A stretch of 64,000 nucleotides of DNA from Sorghum bicolor (lineage: Eukaryota; Streptophyta; Magnoliopsida; Poales; Poaceae): positions 63,934,580 through 63,998,579 of the forward strand of contig NC_012874.2 in assembly GCF_000003195.3 (NCBI RefSeq), read 5' to 3'. Position numbers and translations under genes: made by a program. Positions 25,284 through 36,054 of this stretch are shown piece by piece. The notes beneath the pieces were generated by a model, which worked only from the letters and a program-made list of their open reading frames with translations, did not search any database and was not told the DNA's origin. Each line of letters opens with the position of its first letter. Position 1 is the first letter of the stretch.

Positions 25284-26010
25284 GATTGTAGCCATGTTAT
25301 TCGGTCTTCTTGCAGTGGTATGAGCTCTACATTTTCAGGCCTTCCCCAGTGATCCAAGAACTGGGTAATAATCTATTGATTCATGTTATGGTCGATGTCT
25401 CTGATCCATGTTTGTTCTACCAACGCATTAGCCACCGAGCGGTTTTTTCGCTTGCTATGCCTAAAAAGCTCTAGGAATAACTCCACTAGGGCATCACCTT
25501 TGAGCCAACTAGAGTTCTAGAAGCACGCCCGACGTCGATTTCCCAACTCCACTCTAGTCGCAGAGTTAAAGAGACGTTGGTCTATATTGTGCACTTGGAG
25601 TTCTAGGCCCCTCCATGGCCGATCTTTGTCATCCCATTCAAACCAAAGCCATCGCAGCTACAGTGCTCTACTGAAGCATTCAAGGTCATTGACACCATTT
25701 GGAGTTGGTGTGCAAACTTTTATCCATGCACTTTGCACTTTCCACCTGTGAGCTGTCCATCCCCAGCCCAAAGGACGCCGAAGTTTGTCAAATTCCTTGA
25801 GGAACTTCTTTGGAGTCTTAATGACAGTAACCAGATACACTAGTAATGAACTAAGCATGCCCCTAACCTTTCTTCCTGCCACTGTGACCAATCTTCCTTG
25901 CTAGCGAGCCATCTTGGACTTCGTGCGAACTTGAATGTATTGAAGGTGCACCAGACGAGTTCTCCCTAGAGTGAGAGGCAACCCTAAGTATCAATAAGGC
26001 TGTAAGGGCC
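25284..26010 (-). pseudogene. LINE 3'-region fragment (left arm)
   Basis: This is the reverse complement of LINE ORF2 sequence at about 54560-55262 and 45936-46657. Minus-strand pieces of the conserved stretch after the reverse transcriptase are readable, for example LVTVIKTPKKFLKEFDKLRR. Stops interrupt the frame. A G-run at about 26025-26036 marks the junction with the ARS upstream copy on the right. Confidence 0.82.
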
Positions 26011-26051
26011 CAAATGAGGGAAAGGGGGGGGGGGGTTGAATAGGCCTTCCT

Positions 26052-26960
26052 CGTGCCAGGGTGTGAAACTCGGCAACAAACACTCATCATCAAAGTAAAA
26101 CATGGAAGCAACAATAGCAACCAAACTTTAATTAGGATAGGTTCCATCGCAATGTTTCTGTTGAGCCACAAAGGATCACCATGACCAATAAACCAAGTTT
26201 ATTACAGCAATCCAAAAGCATCATTTTCCAATATATTAGGTTCAAACAAAGCAAGATTACCTAATGCCACGCGTGATTATCCGATAATTGTCTCTTCATA
26301 TATTTTCGTATATATATGCCAGTGCTACGGCCTGCCATGATTCTCAGAATAGTTTATTCTGTGTATATTGATACATATAGAACCAAATATGTGATTGCCA
26401 CCCTTTCCTCCCTGGTAGTGCTTTAAAAATATACACCATACATATACTTGTATTGTATGTATATAAACCCGGCCGTGTGTATGCGGACACACAGGCGTAT
26501 CGTCCAGTGTATTTTATACGAGAAGTTTTGCTTGAGCTGTGTAATTAACAGTTGCGTGAACGGATCAGACAATATCTCAATATCACAATTAAATAAACGC
26601 TTTACAAAAACTAAATATACATGTAGTGATCGAGCAGCAAGGCAGACATTATATTAATTGCAGGTGCGTTTGCCATTTGTTTTATGTGTACGAAAAGACA
26701 ATTAAGCAAAACTGATCAAACAGAATCATGTGAAGAGATACACAACAGAGAAGTGAAAGAGAAAAAAGATACACTTGTGTTTACTAGTAATCACATGCGA
26801 TTATATAATTTTATACAAACACACGCACGCACGTCGTTGTCCGCGCGGAACGCTGCGAACTGAACGAGACAAGCACGTCGTACACAACACTTGTAAAATT
26901 TCTATAAATAGAACGGACCTCCTCCTGCTTGTCCAAACCACGAAGACGCACACAACCCTC
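26052..26960 (+). repeat. ARS upstream copy 3: promoter without gene
   Basis: It runs parallel to about 28866-29805, from GTGTGAAACTCGGCAACAAA through CTTGTCCAAACCACGAAGAC. It therefore covers the whole ARS upstream region, a TATA box (TATAAATA at 26903-26910) and the start of the leader. It diverges just after GACGCACAC, and no ARS coding sequence follows. An inverted counterpart lies at about 51250-54510. Confidence 0.9.
26903..26910 (+). promoter_or_regulatory. TATA box of promoter-only copy 3
   Basis: TATAAATA, in the same context (TTCT/CTATAAATAG...CTGCTTGTCCAAACC) as the TATA boxes of the two intact ARS genes. If active, it would drive a non-ARS transcript. Confidence 0.6.
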
Positions 26961-27142
26961 ACGCGCAGATCGGCTGGTCAGCGGTCACGGCCGCATCACG
27001 CCTTACGCGCAGATCGTGCATGGATCCGTCGGACAAGTGGAGGATCGCGGTTCAAACTCTGTCATGCTGAGCCCTAGCCTGAAAGGCCAAACATCTATCG
27101 TCGGCTGGTCAGCGGTCATGGCAGTATCACGCCTCACGCAGA

Positions 27143-27385
27143 GGCCTTGTTTAGTTCAGCCCAAAATCCAAAAAGTTTTCAAGATTCCCTGTCACATCGA
27201 ATATTGCGATATATGCATAAAACATTAAATGTAGACGAAAATAAAAACTAATCATACAGTTTGACTGTAAATCGCAAGATGAATTTTTTGACCCTAGTTA
27301 GTCTATAATTGGACAATATTTACAACAAACAAACGAAAGTGCTACAGTAGCGAAATCTAAAATTTTTTCACATCTAAACAAGGCC
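27143..27385. mobile_element. Tourist-like MITE, left arm only
   Basis: The 243-bp element begins GGCCTTGTTTAGTTC and ends CTAAACAAGGCC, with AGA duplications (27140-27142 and 27386-27388). The right arm has the empty site (CTCCAGCCTCTGCGTGAGG near 51040), so insertion followed the inverted duplication. Confidence 0.92.
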
Positions 27386-27388
27386 AGA

Positions 27389-28865
27389 GGCTGGAGGCGG
27401 AGCCGTGGAGCCATGGCGTCGAGTGGAGGCTAGATACTGTGAAAGGGTTTGCTATTTAAGATCTGGATAATATTGCACTTGCAAGAATAATCTTGGCATT
27501 GATTGTTTTTTGAAAGTAATGGCAGGAGCTCTGCCTTTCAATTAAGATAAGAAAAAGAGTTTACTTACAAGCAGCTCTCCAAAAGGGAGTTAGGACCCAA
27601 GGAGCAGCAGAACATAATTGATTTGCCGAGTGGTCGCCGTCTAAAAATGCTTATGAACTATCTATATTGTAATTTGACTTACTATATATGCTATTTAGTA
27701 ATAATTGTATACCGGATTCTAAGCAATTTTTATGATAGTTTACTAAATCATTAAATATCCAAGAAGTAATCATGTAGTTAAGGATGAAAACAGTAGAAAA
27801 CGGTCGAAAAACTCCTAAATTATTTTCTACTTTTACATTTGAAATGCGAAAACAAAAACAAAAAAGGTAAACTCGAAAACGAAAATGAACACGAACTTAC
27901 AAAATATCAAGAATTCTAAAAACAAACCAATTCGAGCGGATTTATGTTGAACACGGTCGATATATAAAAACCATAGTTTTAAATATCCCGCTATAGCTGC
28001 CGCTATAGCCCGCTATAGCCTTTTAAGGCAGAGTGCCGCTATTTGTGTTCATGTACAATTTAGCCGCTATAATCCGCTATAGCCCGATTTAGCTCCGCTA
28101 TTAGATGTTTTAGACATGAACCGCTAAACGTCTTAGCCCGCTATTTAAAACATTGATAAAAACTCAATACAGAATACCGACCCGTAATACCAAGTACATT
28201 ACTAAGTACATGCACGATCAATTTCACGTGCATATAATAATTATAAAAAGTATATGATCTTTGGTCTTAGGAATTTAATACAATATGCCCACATATAAAT
28301 ACAAGTCTAGAACAAGCAATTAATACATGTCTTCTTCCTCTACAACGAGGGGGAAGGTCCTACCGGTGACGAGGTCTCTAGGATCAGCACCGAGCAATCC
28401 CCTACAAAATCTCTCTCTTACATCTAATATAACCCCCCGATTTTAGGTGCTTTTGAGTATAAAGATCATCTGCCGCTGGTCGTAGGGCCCCGATAGCCCA
28501 AACTAGGATAAAATGTGCGTCCTCTGTGTGATCTTTGTGTTTTGGAGTCCACCGGAGCCACCGGAAACACACACTAAATAACACCCATCGAACAACTATG
28601 CTTGCTGAAGTTCCATCCCCGCGACAGCCGCCATACGATGTTGTGCTTCAATTAAGATGAGCCATTCGCCTGCTGCCACAAGTGCAAGCACTTGTTCGAC
28701 CTCACGCTCGTCAGCGACTATGATACCAGCAACATCGACGCCACCCTCATGAGATGATGATAGGCGCCCACATAACCCATTGTGTGAGTGGTTGGCACAC
28801 CATGTTCTGGCAGGCGCCGTACTGCAGAAGTGAAAGGATCTAGTAAGGGCGCAAAGGTTGAACGT
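27389..28865. repeat. Outer part of inverted arm A between promoter copies
   Basis: No gene here. 27389-27752 is the reverse complement of about 50673-51040, and 27753-28865 of about 44004-44899. The two arms differ at many positions here, unlike the ARS core. The hAT-type MITE at 27972-28155 is absent from the other arm. Confidence 0.8.
27972..28155. mobile_element. hAT-type MITE, left arm only
   Basis: The 184-bp element has ends CATAGTTTTAAATA and TATTTAAAACATTG. It is flanked by the 8-bp duplication ATAAAAAC (27964-27971 and 28156-28163), the hAT signature. The interior repeats CCGCTATAGCC-type words. The matching site in the right arm (about 44693) has no insertion. Confidence 0.92.
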
Positions 28866-29909
28866 GCCAGAGTGTGAAACTCGGCAACAAACACTCATCA
28901 TCAAAGTAAAATATGGAAACTACAACAGCAACCAACTTTAATTAGGATATATAGGTTCCATAGCATTGTTTCTGTTGAGCCACGAAGGATCACCATATGA
29001 CCGATAAACCAAGTTTATTACAGCAACCAAAAGCATCATTTATCCAATAAATTAGGTTCAAACAAAGCAAGCAGATTACCTAATGCCACGCATTATCAGA
29101 AAATTGCCTCTTCATATTTTCGTATATGCCAGTGCTACGGCATGCTATATGATCCTCACAATAGTTTATTCTGTGTGTATTGATACATATAGAACCAGAT
29201 ATATGATTGCCACCCTTCCCTTCCCTTCCCTTCCCTCCCCTGGTAGTGCTTTAAAAATATACACCATATTCTTGCATTGTATGTATATAAACCCCCGGCC
29301 GTGTGTGTATGCGGATACACAGTCGTATCGTGCAGTGTATTTTAATTATACGAGAAGATTTGCTTGAGCTGTGTAATTAACAGTTGTGTGAATGGATCGG
29401 ACATATCTCAATATCAAAGTTAAATAAACGCTTTACAAAAACTAAAAATACATGTAGTGAGCAGATCGAAGGGCAGACAATAATTGCAGGTGCGTTTGCC
29501 ATTTGTTTTATGTGTACGAAGACAAGCAAAACAGATCAAGCAGAATCATCTGAAAAGATACACTACGTACAACAGAGAAGTGAAAGAAAAAAAATTAAAA
29601 GATACACTTGTGTTTACTAGCTAGTAATCACATGCGATTATATAATTTTATATAAACACACGCACGCACGTCGTTGTCCCTGGCGGAACACGCTGCGAAC
29701 TGAACGAGACAAGCACGTCGTCGTACACAATACACTGTAATAACGTTTCTTCTATTCTATAAATAGGACGCAGGGTCCTCCTGCTTGTCCAAACCACGAA
29801 GACGCACGCAGCCAGCCATCCATACATCCCTAGCTAGGGCGCCCGGCCTCTAGCTAGCTAGCTAGCTGCTCTCGATCTGTCCCTTGATCAGCCACCACCA
29901 GTCCACCAC
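28866..29909 (+). promoter_or_regulatory. ARS promoter and 5' leader, left copy
   Basis: About 1 kb upstream of the ARS CDS. It includes a (CCCTT)n tract at about 29215-29240, conserved upstream blocks shared with the truncated copies, TATAAATA at 29758-29765 and a leader of roughly 120 nt rich in CTAG repeats (TAGCTAGCTAGCTAGCTGCT, about 29850-29869). From about 28950 inward it is almost identical to the other arm. Root-hair expression is known for sorghum ARS genes; no specific root-hair element is claimed here. Confidence 0.8.
29758..29765 (+). promoter_or_regulatory. TATA box, left ARS gene
   Basis: TATAAATA, 145 bp upstream of the ATG at 29910. It implies a transcription start near 29790 and a leader of about 120 nt. 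Confidence 0.75.
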
Positions 29910-31124
29910 ATGGGGAGCGCACCGCCGGCGGCCACCGTCCAGGAGATGAGGCGTGCGCAGCGCGCGGATGGGCCGGCCGCCGTGCTCGCCATCGGCACGG
30001 CGAACCCTCCGAGCATCATGCCCCAGGACGATTACCCCGACTACTACTTCCGCGTCACCAACAGCGAGCACCTCACGGACCTCAAGGCCAAGCTCAGCCG
30101 GATCTGCAACCACAACAAGTCCGGCATCAGGCAGCGCTACCTGCACCTCAACGAGGAGCTGCTGGCCGCCAACCCGGGCTTCATCGACCCCAAGCGGCCG
30201 TCCCTGGACGAGCGCGTGGAGATGGCCTCCGCCGCCGTCCCGGAGCTGGCCGCGAAAGCCGCCGCCAAGGCCATCGCGGAGTGGGGCCGCCCGGCCACCG
30301 ACATCACCCACCTCATCTTCAGCACCTACTCCGGCGCGCGTGCCCCGAGCGGCGACCGCCGCCTGGCCTCCCTCCTGGGCCTCCGCCCCACGGTGTCCCG
30401 CACCATCCTCAGCCTCCACGGCTGCTACGGCGGGGGGAGGGCGCTCCAGCTCGCCAAGGAGCTCGCCGAGAACAACCGCGGCGCGCGCGTCCTCGTCGCC
30501 TGCTCTGAGCTCACGCTCATCGCCTTCTACGGGCCCGAGGGAGGCTGCGTCGACAACATCATCGGCCAGACCTTGTTCGGTGACGGCGCCGGCGCCGTCA
30601 TCGTCGGCGCCGACCCCGTCGGCGCCCCTGCCGAGCGCCCGCTGTTCGAGATGGTGTTCGCGTCGCAGACCACGATACCGGAGACCGAGGACGCCATCTC
30701 CATGCAGTACAGCAAATGCGGCATGGAGTACCACCTCTCCAGCCGGGTGCCCCGCGTGCTGGGGTCCAACGTCGAACGCTGCCTTGTTGACACGTTCCGC
30801 ACGCTCGGCGTCAGCGTCGCATGGAACGACCTTTTCTGGGCGATCCATCCCGGCGGCCGTGCCATCCTGGACAACATCGAGGAAGTGCTCCGTCTGGAGG
30901 ACGGGAAACTGGCGGCGAGTCGCCATGTGCTCAGCGAGTTTGGCAACATGAGTGGCACCACGGTGATCTTCGTGCTCGATGAGTTGCGCCGCCGTCGGGC
31001 AGCAGCGGCCAAGCAGGGAGGGCAAGCGCCGGAGTGGGGAGTGATGATGGCTTTTGGACCGGGAATCACAGTTGAGACCATGGTGCTCCACGCCCCAAGC
31101 AACCTGGAACTGGAGGGAAATTGA
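29910..31124 (+). CDS. ARS: Alkylresorcinol synthase-type type III polyketide synthase, left copy
   Basis: A 404-residue, apparently intronless type III PKS of the chalcone synthase superfamily. By family it condenses a long-chain fatty acyl-CoA with malonyl-CoA units to give a 5-alkylresorcinol. In sorghum root hairs this is the step leading to the allelochemical sorgoleone. The Cys-His-Asn triad is intact: Cys172 in LHGCYGGGRAL, His313 in AIHPGGRAI, Asn346 in SEFGNMSGT. The C-terminal loop reads AFGPGITVE. The start at 29910 is the only good ATG and matches the family N-terminus. Many plant CHS-family genes have an intron at a conserved Cys codon (here about Cys66, SRICNHNKSG), but this frame reads straight through. 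The predicted protein is identical to the copy at 41204-42418. Sequence and family recall strongly suggest sorghum ARS1/ARS2; I cannot tell which. Confidence 0.95.
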   Translation: MGSAPPAATVQEMRRAQRADGPAAVLAIGTANPPSIMPQDDYPDYYFRVTNSEHLTDLKAKLSRICNHNKSGIRQRYLHLNEELLAANPGFIDPKRPSLDERVEMASAAVPELAAKAAAKAIAEWGRPATDITHLIFSTYSGARAPSGDRRLASLLGLRPTVSRTILSLHGCYGGGRALQLAKELAENNRGARVLVACSELTLIAFYGPEGGCVDNIIGQTLFGDGAGAVIVGADPVGAPAERPLFEMVFASQTTIPETEDAISMQYSKCGMEYHLSSRVPRVLGSNVERCLVDTFRTLGVSVAWNDLFWAIHPGGRAILDNIEEVLRLEDGKLAASRHVLSEFGNMSGTTVIFVLDELRRRRAAAAKQGGQAPEWGVMMAFGPGITVETMVLHAPSNLELEGN

Positions 31125-31480
31125 CAATTCAAACATCGACCAAAAAGACTATAACTTCTATATACGGAATTAATACAAAGCATGATATAAACTATAAACC
31201 CGCCATAGAAGTTGCCCTAGTAAAATGAGCTCCTTGTGGCTAATTCATGGACCATAAGGCGGTGCGTAAAATTTGTTCCTTAATTGCAAGTGTGTTATAT
31301 TGTATTTGTGCCTATATAATATGACATTAAAAAGAAAAAAAAATTATCGGTTCATCATCACTTTCTTCCCTAACTGTCCATTCGTCACTCCCACCTCTTT
31401 TTTTCATCCCTCAATCCGATTCCTCTTGAGCAAAACCTGCACTATAGAGCTTGCCCTAGCTAAAATAAGGTCAATATCTC

Positions 31481-33118
31481 TCAACAATGCCATCTCACAT
31501 GGAGCACAACACAATCTCGTGCATGCTAGAACGAAGTCCATAAGCCACCAAAGAGGTGGCAATATCATAGTCAGGTATATAGAAGGTATAAGGTAGGACC
31601 GGCAGTAACCACTGTCATATTACTATTGGGTCTATCCTCGAACTAGTAGTGATCCTTATCCTATTACTGCCAGTTTGATCTCTTGAACCTAGAACCATCA
31701 GTAATAGACGAACCCCCATCACTACCAATTGCTCTTTGCTAAACCTATTTCAAGCAGTGATGATGGCTTAACCGCTATGAACAATTCTTCAAAAGTCAAA
31801 ACACCCTGACAACAAACAACATGGCTGAATATATGTGATCACTATCCTCTAGCATGGAAGAACTCCCTCAGAACTTCATCAACAATAGCGAAATCAAGCA
31901 CATTACCTAGCAAAGGCGCAATGGTTATGATGGCAAGGTCTTCATTCTTTGGCAATGCATTTCTTGATGCCACCATGCATACCGTCATCGGCATGTTGAC
32001 AACATCTTCCTAGACCAGAGTCCATGGGATGAACAACCTAGGATCAACATGCTCATATGCCATGGCAGCAAGCGATCCACTGATGGCAAGAGAAAAGTTG
32101 CATTGTAGCTCAAGGTTGAGGTTTTCTTTCTCTGTAAGTGTAGTGGCCGCTCCCGGTGTTAGGAGGGGCAAGATGAAGAGGTGGCTAAGGACCAAGAAGC
32201 TAACTCAATATTTAGGGGGGATTAGACTACTCTTGGCCCACTAGAAGCTGAGACAACGTCTTGGCCCACGAGGCTCTTAAATCAGGCACAATTTTTAGAT
32301 CGCCCCAACGAAGCAAAAGGGCCTTCGCTAGTTCCCCAAATGAACTAAACACAAGTGCGCAAAGGGCCTAGATCGGTCAAGATTCGAACCAATCTACATG
32401 AGGGGTGGCCATCGTCTTTGCTTTATTCATGTTTGTTAAATGTCTTCTCTTAATGGCAGCTCCAGGACATGATGTAGAGACATGGCCCGAGGAGCAACAA
32501 GCATAGCACCTCATAGGCTAACGACAAACATGCCCTGCATGTCTAGGTAGGAGGCATCTCAAGCATGGAAGAGAGAATTTCATGGCGTCACCGCCATTGT
32601 GGGGCTAAAGAGGACGAGGTCCAAGAGCAATATGCTCAGAGATAGATTTTCTTGGAAACATAATACAATGGAAAACAAAGGTTCTAGCAGTGGCCATGGA
32701 TAGGACATGACCCAAGGGAGTTGTATTGGCCCCAAAAAGGGGTGGGTTAGCCACAAGTTTGAAAATAGCATCCACAAAAGAGTGGTTGCGTGATCATGAG
32801 GAGGAGGCATCATGCAAGAGCATCTTTCTTCTTCCAAGAAGAGTTTGAACTCAAGGCACCGGTCAGGGAAAGAAAATCTTCAACATGTCATACTTGAATG
32901 AAACCAGATGACGAATGATCAAGCCAACCTCCTTAGAGGTGATCGAGAACTTGAAAACATGATCACTAAGCAGAGAAACTTTGAAGGAGGCATTGCTCCC
33001 AATGGTTGCCTGAAGGATTGAGCCAACCAAAAACGTTGAAAAACTTAAACATGCAACAACCAAAAGCGATGACTAGGTGGTAGGAGTAGGTAATAGAGAA
33101 GGACATCGGGAGCCCCAG
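31481..33118. other. Spacer DNA next to arm A, no recognisable gene
   Basis: Only short frames without motifs. The one structure seen is 31678-31727, the inverted match of 40644-40695 (shared word CCATCAGTAATAGACGAA). This suggests the inverted duplication once reached further inward and was later disrupted. Confidence 0.5.
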
Positions 33119-33660
33119 GGGCCCTAAGCTTGTCCTGGGACCTTAAGCCGGTGATGAAGGAGAGGCTAGGGAGCTCCATCAACCAGAGAGAGAGAGAGAA
33201 GGGGAGGGAAACAGAGAGCTTACTTTGTATAACCATTGGTGCCCATCACTGATGGTAGATTAGCATTGGCAAAGGCCGGGGGGGCCAACGGCAGGGGAGC
33301 ACCCACACACCTTACCAAATGACATATCTTGTGGTTCAGATGGGTTCAACAATGAATTTCTAAAGAAATGTTGGCCAATCATCAAGCAAGTCTTCTAGCT
33401 TGTCCTGGAACCTTAAGCTGGTGATGAAGGAGAGGCTAGGGAGCTCCATCAACCAGAGAGAGAAGGGGAGGGAAACAAAGAGCTTACTTTGTAGAACCAT
33501 TGGTGCCCATCAGTGATGGTAGATTAGCATCAGCAAAGGCCAGGGGGCCAACGGTAGGGGAGCACCCACACACCTTACCAAATGACATATCTTGTGGTCC
33601 AGATGAGTTCAATAATGAATTTTTGAAGAATTGTTGGCCAATCATCAAGCAAGTCTTCTA
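33119..33660. repeat. Tandem duplication of about 270 bp
   Basis: The segment starting GCTTGTCCTGGGACCTTAAG near 33129 recurs near 33399 as GCTTGTCCTGGAACCTTAAG. Both copies run through AGGCTAGGGAGCTCCATCAA, a GA-rich tract, CACACACCTTACCAAATGAC and CAATCATCAAGCAAGTCTTC. The copies have diverged by point changes and a shortened GA tract. Confidence 0.85.
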
Positions 33661-33770
33661 TGATCTTTGTAGTGTTTTTTTTGAAAACTCTATATGCCTC
33701 AAAGCATTAATTCCTCTTATCACCCTCATTCCTAAGATTGATGGAGCTAATGTCCTTACACCGACACGTG
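33560..33770 (+). pseudogene. LINE reverse transcriptase fragment
   Basis: The frame reads FNNEFLKNCWPIIKQVFYDL and then LITLIPKIDGANV, the typical start of a plant LINE reverse transcriptase domain. It is cut off on both sides, at a copia integrase fragment on the right. The left half is also present in the tandem duplicate. Confidence 0.75.
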
Positions 33771-33789
33771 GCATGTGCGCAAGGAAGCA

Positions 33790-34142
33790 CTACATGTAGT
33801 CATCGATGGTGCCGGACTTCTGCACAGATGCCAATTCTCCCATCGGATTGTGTCGGGATGGGGGGCCGAAGCACTCATTGACGCAATAGGCAAAATATGC
33901 CATATTGATCAGACTAAAAGAGGCATACCAGACTTGCTTGTTGTTCAGGTAGCCAAGAAAAACACAATGTTTGGATCTAAACTGAAGCTTCTTGGAATTA
34001 TAAGGTCTAAGATTTGGCCACACAGCACACCAAACACCCGTAAGAAAGCATAATCTGGAATTTTTTGAAAGAGGCACCCATAGGGTGTTTGGTGGTCAAT
34101 TACTTTGGACGCGAGTCGCTTGATCAGAAACGTTGCAGTCAA
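33790..34142 (-). pseudogene. Ty1-copia integrase C-terminal fragment
   Basis: Two overlapping broken minus-strand frames contain WPNLRPYNSKKLQFRSKHCV and FLGY, the conserved segment after the copia integrase core. Frameshift and truncation are evident. It is on the same strand as, and downstream of, the protease and gag pieces at 34766-36016. Confidence 0.85.
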
Positions 34143-34765
34143 GAATGCCTCATCCTAAAATTTTAGAGGCATAGATGTGTGAGCAAGAAGAGATAGACCC
34201 ATCTCAACTATGTGCCTTTGTTTCCGTTCCGCTGCAACGTTTTGTTGGTGGGCATGGGGACATGAAACCAAGTGAGCAATCCCTGTGCATGAGAAAAAGG
34301 AGTTCAAGGCTTTGTACTCTCCACCCCAGTCAGACTAGACAACATGGATTTTTGAGTTAAGTTGACATTCAACCATGTTTTGGAACTCATTAAAATGGCA
34401 GAAAAATATGATTTATGACATAACAAATAGATCTAAGTGTACTTGCTATAGTCATCGATAAAGCTTACATAGTAATCGTGCCGGCCAACAGATGTTGGTG
34501 CCGGTCCCCATACATTGGAGAAGACAAGTTCAAAAAGACTCGATGACAAACTAGTAGACTTGGGATAAGGTAACTGGTGGCTCTTGCCATGCTAACATGC
34601 ATCACATATCATTTTATTCTCTTGATCCCTAACAAATGAGAGTTTATGATGATTAAGAACTTCCTGAACGACAGGTGTAGCAGCATGTCCTAGACGATGG
34701 TGCCACAGGGAGATGCTTGGTTTGAACACACCAAGCACTTGTTTATTGGATGAAAGTTTCAAGGG
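34143..34765 (-). pseudogene. Decayed copia integrase core region
   Basis: This lies between the protease and integrase C-terminal fragments of the same minus-strand copia copy. No frame is continuous. It is annotated as decayed integrase by position. Confidence 0.45.
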
Positions 34766-36016
34766 CTAGAGATCATTCTCACATTGGCCGCTATGAAGCG
34801 TCCTTCTTGTGACCTGTTCCTTGACAAGAAAATGATTTGGATGAAACTCAACAAAGGCATTGTTATCATAGATTAGGCGACTGACAGAAACTAAGCTTTT
34901 GTTGGCATGAGGAACGTGAAGAATATTATTTGGATGTATCTTACTGGTTTGGGAATGCAAAGCAGTATGACCAACGTGATTGATTCTCATACTTGCTCCA
35001 CTTGTGGTGTGGACTTGATCGCCTCTAACGTACTTGTCATGAATGTTGAGTTTCTCCAATTCACCAGTCACATGATCTATAGCCCCTAAATCCATGTACC
35101 AATTGGTGTCAACTCCATAGGAGTTTGTGGTCGTAGATGACAAAATCTTTGTGGTGGCCTAGTGAAGTTTGCGTCAAAATGCTTGAAGCACCTGACGATG
35201 ATGTGACCTTCTTTACCGCATAGCTGACAGAAGACGCCGGAGAGGAAGTTGATGTTGCCAGAGCGACCGCCACTGCCACAGCCACCCCTTCCTCCACGGG
35301 TGAAGCCTCCATGATTTCCGCGGCCTCCTCCTCGTGACTGATTGCCATATCCTCCTTTTGTAGCAAGGTTTGCTAATGACTATTGACCACCACCGCCATG
35401 AATTTCCATCTGCTGTTCAAAGCTCACTAGCTGGGTATACAGTTCCCCAAGTGAGATTCGTTTGACGCCCAGGCCACCGAGGATGTAGGATACCAACTTC
35501 TCGTCCTCTAACTTCTTCCCTACCGATGCCATCTCATCGGCTAGGGTCTTCACCTTATGGAAATACTAGCTGATCGTCGACGTGCCTTTGGAGACCACCG
35601 TTAGCACCATCCTTGTACTGATAATGCGTGTGCGAGACTGCGATGCAAACATGTCCTCAATGACCATCCACACCTCCCATGTAGACGTCACCATGGTGGG
35701 AATCCGCCTAGAGATCTCCTTATAGAGATCCAAGAAGAAAAATTAGGACCGACTGATCCTTAGCAACCTAGGAGTCATAGTTAGGGTTCAGCTTCGCCTC
35801 CTCCATGCTAGTGGCATCGACCTCCACCTTGAGAAAAGGTTCTAGAGGCACCATGGTGGATTCAATGAAGGATGCCACCTGAGCACCGCGGAGCGCTGAC
35901 ATGACTTGGAGCTTCCATATGGGATAGTTGTTGCGGGCTAATTTCTCAGTCACGGTGAAGGCGAAGAAGGGGGCGAAAGATGCGTTGGACGACGAGGCTA
36001 GACGAGGGAACGCCAT
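34766..36016 (-). pseudogene. Ty1-copia gag and protease, broken
   Basis: Gag begins at 36016 (MAFPRLASSSNASFAPFFAF, then WKLQVMSALRG) and decays after about 82 codons. A Gly/Arg-rich zinc-knuckle region lies around 35200-35350. The protease fragment at 34766-35143 shows WYMDLGAIDHVTG where active copia proteases have D-S/T-G; the Leu at that position would abolish the catalytic motif. The element is on the minus strand, just downstream of its primer-binding site. Confidence 0.88.
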
Positions 36017-36040
36017 GGATTTTCCTCCATTAGGAGTTTA

Positions 36041-36054
36041 GGCTCTGAATACCA
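36041..36054 (-). other. Copia primer-binding site
   Basis: On the minus strand TGGTATTCAGAGCC directly follows the LTR end (TTTTACA). It resembles the initiator-Met tRNA-complementary TGGTATCAGAGC with one extra T. Confidence 0.8.

Larger units (their letters stand above)
28950..31480 (+). repeat. Inverted-repeat core, arm A
   Basis: This is a near-perfect reverse complement of about 40848-43382, covering promoter, CDS and about 350 bp of 3' flank. Two differences were seen by eye. One is a T/G substitution near 29325 (AGTCGTATC here, AGGCGTATC in the other arm). The other is a 4-bp indel near 28951 (AGGATATATAGG here, AGGATAGG there). Homology stops at GGTCAATATCTC on the inner side. Confidence 0.93.

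Noticed and set aside
26775..27228. Open frames downstream of promoter-only copy 3 as a new gene
   Set aside because: They are short, span the promoter and a Tourist MITE, and contain no domain; the segment looks like rearranged leader sequence with an internal direct repeat.
29862..31136. 424-codon open frame antisense to the left ARS gene (and its mirror at 41192-42466)
   Set aside because: It is the shadow of a very GC3-rich CDS; composition is Ala/Gly/Asp/Val-biased with no domain, and the sense frame has a complete catalytic triad.
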